NCBI RefSeq assembly: GCF_900156465.1
Contig: NZ_LT707064.1
Location: 3,132,501 to 3,196,500 of the forward strand
Direction of reading: 5' to 3'
Length of the DNA: 64,000 nt
DNA from: Pseudomonas sp. 7SR1
Lineage (GTDB): Bacteria; Pseudomonadota; Gammaproteobacteria; Pseudomonadales; Pseudomonadaceae
Shown here: positions 60,708 through 64,000 of the stretch, piece after piece
Layout: every line of letters starts with the position of its first letter
Position numbering within the stretch: the stretch's first letter is position 1
Translations under genes and position numbers: made by a program
The notes under the pieces: model-generated
Database searches by the model: none
What the model was told of the DNA's origin: nothing
Seen by the model: only the letters and a program-made list of their open reading frames with translations

Positions 60708-61448
60708 ATGTCTAATGCGCGTGTTGCGGCGTTGAAGGTCGTGGGTCTACTGCTAACTGGTTTTGCGCTATCTGTCGGTGCTACAACTGAAACTTTTACT
60801 CAAAGTGGGAGTTTCAATGTTCCCTACGATGTGACGCGTATCAAGTTCACTGTTATAGGCGCAGGTGGTGGCGGTGGTGGCGGTGGAGGAGCTTATGATG
60901 GTTATGTGCTCAACGGACGTGGAGCAGGCGGCGGAGGCGGTGGAGGTGGCGCCAATTTGGAGTGTGATTCCTCCGTTCCGGCAGGTGGGCAATTGACAAT
61001 CGAAATCGGTACCGGGGGGGCGGGAGGAAGCGCTGGCGCTCTGAGTCAGGGCGGCGGATCAGGAGGCAACGGAGAAACCACTAACGTCAATTTTCCGTAC
61101 GGAGGTGGAGTATGGGCCGGAGGAGGGGCCGGTGGAGGTGGTGGCAGTGCCGGGGGCGTGCCCAGCAATACCCCTGGCAGCGCTGGGTATGGGGCGGATC
61201 AACCGAGGGTTACAGGCTGTGTTAATGGCAAGGTAGGATTTCAGGGGAAACCTGGAGGGTCCCAAGGGGGGAGCGAAACCGGTGGTGCAGGCGGGGCGGC
61301 CGGAGCGACGATTCCTTCTTCTTGCGGCAATGCTGGTATGGGCGGTTCGGGGGGAACTGGAGGTACTATCAATACGAGCAGCCAAACGGGGCATGGTGGA
61401 CTTGCGGGCAATAAAGGCTCGGATGGTTGTGTGGTCCTCGAATATTGA
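60708..61448 (+). CDS. Secreted glycine-rich protein (polyglycine-helix type)
   Basis: 246-aa protein with a Sec signal peptide (about 1-24, ending ALSVGA). The mature part opens with TFTQSGSFNVPYDVTRIKFT, the beta-strand start seen in glycine-rich phage receptor-binding proteins. It continues with long Gly runs (GAGGGGGGGGGAYDGYV, GAGGGGGGGGANLEC) and ends GHGGLAGNKGSDGCVVLEY, again matching that fold's closing strand. Four or more Cys residues may form disulfides. Such domains pack as bundles of polyglycine-II helices and present variable loops for binding. ATG 60708 has AAGGGAG at 8 nt. Likely periplasmic or extracellular adhesin-like protein; role unknown. Confidence 0.75.
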   Translation: MSNARVAALKVVGLLLTGFALSVGATTETFTQSGSFNVPYDVTRIKFTVIGAGGGGGGGGGAYDGYVLNGRGAGGGGGGGGANLECDSSVPAGGQLTIEIGTGGAGGSAGALSQGGGSGGNGETTNVNFPYGGGVWAGGGAGGGGGSAGGVPSNTPGSAGYGADQPRVTGCVNGKVGFQGKPGGSQGGSETGGAGGAAGATIPSSCGNAGMGGSGGTGGTINTSSQTGHGGLAGNKGSDGCVVLEY

Positions 61449-61798
61449 ATTTCTGGTGCTGTTGACTACCTGGTGTTGTGTGTTAACAAATACCATCCCG
61501 TTTTGACTATGGCTGTTGCCGTCATGCTGGGTCTAAGCCTCTCGTTATAATGAGTCACGACCCGTCGTGACACCTTGCCTGGCGGCAATCGCTATTTTTA
61601 GGAAAGACACTTTATTTACAGGGGTCGGGCGTTGGAATGAAACTTTAGTTAATGTGAAGAGGGTATTCATTAAGGCGTAAACCAAAGCGAGTACCCGTCG
61701 ATTGTTTGGTGATAAGACGCCCACCGCGTGAGGTTCTCAGAAATATCCTGTTAACGATGGAGGAACAGTGTGCGAGCCCGCTAGGATGCTTTTACTGT
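61449..61798. other. Intergenic stretch with orphan -10 and palindrome
   Basis: No gene recognised. Features: a perfect TATAAT (61546-61551), a perfect palindrome GTCACGAC-CC-GTCGTGAC (61554-61571), and a small hairpin TTGCC/GGCAA (61575-61588) followed by a short T-rich stretch. Candidate for a small RNA or a regulated promoter. Confidence 0.4.
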
Positions 61799-62425
61799 TT
61801 AACGGCTCAACAACGAAGCCGTCCCTGCACCACCAAACAACCCGGCACTGATGCGATTGAACCAGCTCTGGCCCTTGCCCGTTCGCAAGTACCTCGCCGC
61901 ACCGTGGGCGCCGAGGCCGTAGGCCAGCTTGCAGAGCAGGTCCAGGAGGGTCCAGGTGACGATCATCACCAGCAGTTGCGGCAGGAACGGTTGTTCGGCG
62001 CTGAGGAATTGTGGCAGGAATGCGGCGAAGAACAGGATGTCCTTGGGGTTGCTGGCGCCCAGTACGAACGCTCGGCCGAACAGCGCGCGGAAACGCGGAA
62101 CGGCAGCAGCCTGGGGAACCTCGGCCCCTTGGGACGGCTGGCGCGATTGCTGCCAGCTCTGCCAGGCCAGGTAGAACAGGTACAGTGCGCCGACGATTTT
62201 CAAGGCACTGAACAGTTGTTCCGAAGCCAGCAACAACGCACCGAGTCCCAGCGCCGATGCGCTCAACAGACAGATAGAGGCACTCACCCCGCCCAGGAAG
62301 GCGGGGTACGAGCGACGCAGGCCATAGTTCAGGCTGTTGCCGATCATCAACAGCGACAGCGGGCCCGGAATGAGGATCACCACCAGGGCGGCACCGCTGA
62401 ACAACAGCCAGGTTTCCAGATTCAT
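61799..62425 (-). CDS. LysE/RhtB-family amino acid exporter
   Basis: 208-aa inner-membrane protein with about six hydrophobic segments. The family motif is at the start: LFSGAALVVILIPGPLSLLM (about residues 8-27), and GASNPKDILFFAAFLPQF (near 123) is the second conserved block. Members export homoserine, threonine, lysine or related compounds. ATG 62425 has AGGAGC upstream; longer upstream frame runs into the terminator of the permease gene. Substrate not predictable. Confidence 0.9.
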   Translation of the reverse strand: MNLETWLLFSGAALVVILIPGPLSLLMIGNSLNYGLRRSYPAFLGGVSASICLLSASALGLGALLLASEQLFSALKIVGALYLFYLAWQSWQQSRQPSQGAEVPQAAAVPRFRALFGRAFVLGASNPKDILFFAAFLPQFLSAEQPFLPQLLVMIVTWTLLDLLCKLAYGLGAHGAARYLRTGKGQSWFNRISAGLFGGAGTASLLSR

Positions 62426-62444
62426 TGCTTTGCTCCTGATATAC

Positions 62445-62470
62445 AAAAGCCCCACCCGAAGGGGTGAGGC
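62445..62470 (-). terminator. Terminator of the NCS2 permease gene
   Basis: On the minus strand: GCCTCACCCC / GGGTGGGGC stem with a short TTC loop followed by TTTT. About 20 bp after the permease stop and 20 bp before the LysE start. Confidence 0.75.
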
Positions 62471-62489
62471 GGGTGGATCGATGTATCGC

Positions 62490-63839
62490 CTACAGGAAAA
62501 TGAACTTGGCGATGAAAATCGCGCAGAGCGCCCACAGGCTGACTGAAATGTCCTTGTGTTTACCGGTGCAGGCCTTGAGCACCACATAGGTGATGAAACC
62601 CAACGCGATGCCGTCGGCGACCGAAAAGGTCAGGGGCATCATGATGGCGGTCACGATGGCCGGGATGCTGTCGGTCGGTTCGTCCCATTCGATATGGGCC
62701 ATACCGCCCATCATCAGCATGGCGACATAGATCAACGCTCCGGCGGTGGCGTAGGCAGGAATCATCCCGGCCAGCGGCGCGAAGAACATCGCGGCAATAA
62801 ATAGCACGCCGACGGTCACCGCGGTAAGCCCCGTCCGGCCACCGGCCGCCACGCCGGCGGCGCTTTCCACGTAGCTGGTCACCGGCGGCACGCCGACCAT
62901 GGCGCCAAATACACTGGAAGCGCTATCGGCCTTCAGGGCGCGGGACAGGTTCTCGATCCGGCCATCGGCCTTCACCAGGCCGGCGCGTTGGGCGACGCCC
63001 ATCAAGGTGCCGGCAGTGTCGAACATGTGCACAAACAGGAAGGCCAGCACCACGCTGATCATACTGACGTTGAACACGCCGGCCACGTCCATTGCCATCC
63101 AGGTCGGCGCCAGGCTCGGCGGTGTCGACATGACCCCGTTGTACTGCACCAGCCCCAGGCCCCAGCCGGCCAGGGTCACGGCGATGATGCTGATCAGGAT
63201 CGCGCCGAACACGCGGTGGTAGCTGAGCACGGCGATCATCAGGAAGCACACCGCGGCCAACAACGGACCGGGTTCACGCAACGAGCCGAGCTTGATCAGG
63301 GTGGCGGGGCTGTCCACCACGATCCCGGCGGTCTTCAGGCCGATCAGTCCCAGGAACAACCCCACCCCCGCACCCATGGCGAACCGCAGGCTCACTGGAA
63401 TGCTGTTGAGCAGCCATTCCCGGATGCGTGACAACGTCAGCACCATGAACAGCACACCGGAAATGAACACCGCGCCCAAGGCGGTTTCCCAGTTGTAGCC
63501 CATGGTGCCGACCACGGTGTAGGTGAAGAACGCGTTCAAGCCCATGCCCGGGGCCAGGCCCACCGGCCAGTTGGCGTAGAGGCCCATCAGCAGGCATCCC
63601 AGGGCGGCGGCGATGCAGGTGGCGACGAAGGCCGCGCCATGGTCGATCCCGGCATCGGCCATGATGTTGGGATTGACGAAGATGATATAGGCCATGGTGA
63701 TGAAGGTGGTCAGGCCGGCAATCAACTCGGTCTTGACCGTGGTGCCATGCAAGCTGAGTTTGAAGAGGCGGTCCAGCCAGCCACTGCGTAGGGGCGGCGA
63801 AAGGTCTAGCGTCCGGGCGTCGGGTTTGCGGCTTTCCAC
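62490..63839 (-). CDS. NCS2-family purine permease (guanine/hypoxanthine type)
   Basis: 449-aa inner-membrane permease of the AzgA-like branch of the NCS2 family, with 12-14 helices. Signatures: GLTTFITMAYIIFVNPNIMA (near 43-62), GLAPGMGLNAFFTYTVVGTM (near 93-112), and the conserved Glu region AGTLMGVAQRAG with VPPVTSYVESAAGV (near 318-331). It probably takes up guanine, hypoxanthine or adenine with protons. GTG 63839 has GAGGAG at 8 nt. A perfect TTGTATACAA 140 bp upstream links it to the urate operon. Confidence 0.92.
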   Translation of the reverse strand: MESRKPDARTLDLSPPLRSGWLDRLFKLSLHGTTVKTELIAGLTTFITMAYIIFVNPNIMADAGIDHGAAFVATCIAAALGCLLMGLYANWPVGLAPGMGLNAFFTYTVVGTMGYNWETALGAVFISGVLFMVLTLSRIREWLLNSIPVSLRFAMGAGVGLFLGLIGLKTAGIVVDSPATLIKLGSLREPGPLLAAVCFLMIAVLSYHRVFGAILISIIAVTLAGWGLGLVQYNGVMSTPPSLAPTWMAMDVAGVFNVSMISVVLAFLFVHMFDTAGTLMGVAQRAGLVKADGRIENLSRALKADSASSVFGAMVGVPPVTSYVESAAGVAAGGRTGLTAVTVGVLFIAAMFFAPLAGMIPAYATAGALIYVAMLMMGGMAHIEWDEPTDSIPAIVTAIMMPLTFSVADGIALGFITYVVLKACTGKHKDISVSLWALCAIFIAKFIFL

Positions 63840-63978
63840 AGCGAGTACTCCTCAAGAGTTTTATTTTTATTTCCAGCTCCGCAGGCCCTGGGGGGTGGTT
63901 GCGCAGCGTTGAGGCAGGTAAGGCTGGCGACGTTTGTTGACCTGTTGGTCAGGAACTCGCACGAGGCGAATTATGCTT

Positions 63979-63988
63979 TTGTATACAA
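63979..63988. promoter_or_regulatory. TTGTATACAA palindrome before the NCS2 permease
   Basis: Same 10-bp palindrome as at 54094, here extended to 12 bp (TTTGTATACAAA, 63978-63989), about 140 bp upstream of the permease start codon and close to the window edge. Confidence 0.6.
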
Positions 63989-64000
63989 ATAAAGCAAATA

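Noticed and set aside
60708..61448. Collagen-like or spider-silk-like repeat protein
   Set aside because: No G-x-y periodicity; the start and end strands fit the polyglycine-II adhesin fold better.

Overview
The window looks like a chromosomal segment of a Pseudomonas, most likely of the P. fluorescens group. Evidence: GC-rich Pseudomonas-type proteins on both strands; dispersed REP palindromes (core CGAGCAAGCTCGCTCCCAC); RdgC, Prc, MinCDE, RluA and the M18 aminopeptidase in an order familiar from P. aeruginosa; and a urate-degradation cluster of the pseudomonad type (membrane PuuD with a fused cytochrome c domain). No phage, insertion sequence, CRISPR array or rRNA operon was seen.

Layout. 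1-4.6 kb: a small unknown gene, a FadL-type porin, two small unknown genes, and about 0.9 kb without a convincing gene. 4.7-17.7 kb: rmuC, a symporter-type hybrid histidine kinase, a TetR/MFS pair, a TDT carrier, an MFS-acyltransferase fusion, a guanidinium exporter under a guanidine-II (mini-ykkC) riboswitch, a bile-acid:sodium-type symporter, and rdgC. 17.8-18.4 kb: two tandem tRNA-Val/tRNA-Asp cassettes. 18.4-24.4 kb: a catalase-like/di-heme cytochrome pair, an FKBP lipoprotein, a DUF1232 protein, and a coupled XRE/unknown/Sel1 cluster. 24.6-29.5 kb: an Rhs gene lacking its toxin tip, running tail-to-tail into an EAL-CBS-GGDEF gene. 29.6-33.6 kb: Prc protease, a quinone oxidoreductase, and two small genes (a calcium-loop protein and a one-repeat VMO-I-like secreted protein) behind a near-perfect lux-type box. 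33.6-40.1 kb: a six-gene ABC uptake operon with an alkaline-phosphatase-superfamily hydrolase and a HAD phosphatase, divergent from a GntR/UTRA regulator. 40.5-48.1 kb: aminopeptidase, glycosyltransferase-like protein, rluA, minEDC, htrB, patatin. 48.3-54.8 kb: the purine/urate catabolic block (Tsx-like porin, puuD, allA, alc, uraD, puuE, divergent uraH). 54.85-61.45 kb: accessory region with a 528-aa unknown protein, a 1243-aa RTX/pore-former-like protein and a divergent secreted glycine-rich protein. 61.8-63.84 kb: a LysE exporter and an NCS2 purine permease.

How genes work together. PuuD, UraH, UraD, PuuE, Alc and AllA form a near-complete route from urate to glyoxylate and urea. The palindrome TTGTATACAA, or one mismatch from it, lies before puuE, before uraH and again about 140 bp before the NCS2 permease some 10 kb away, so uptake and catabolism are probably one regulon. 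The ABC operon and its UTRA regulator share a second candidate operator. The least understood parts are the RTX/pore-former cluster, the lux-box minicluster and the truncated Rhs gene.
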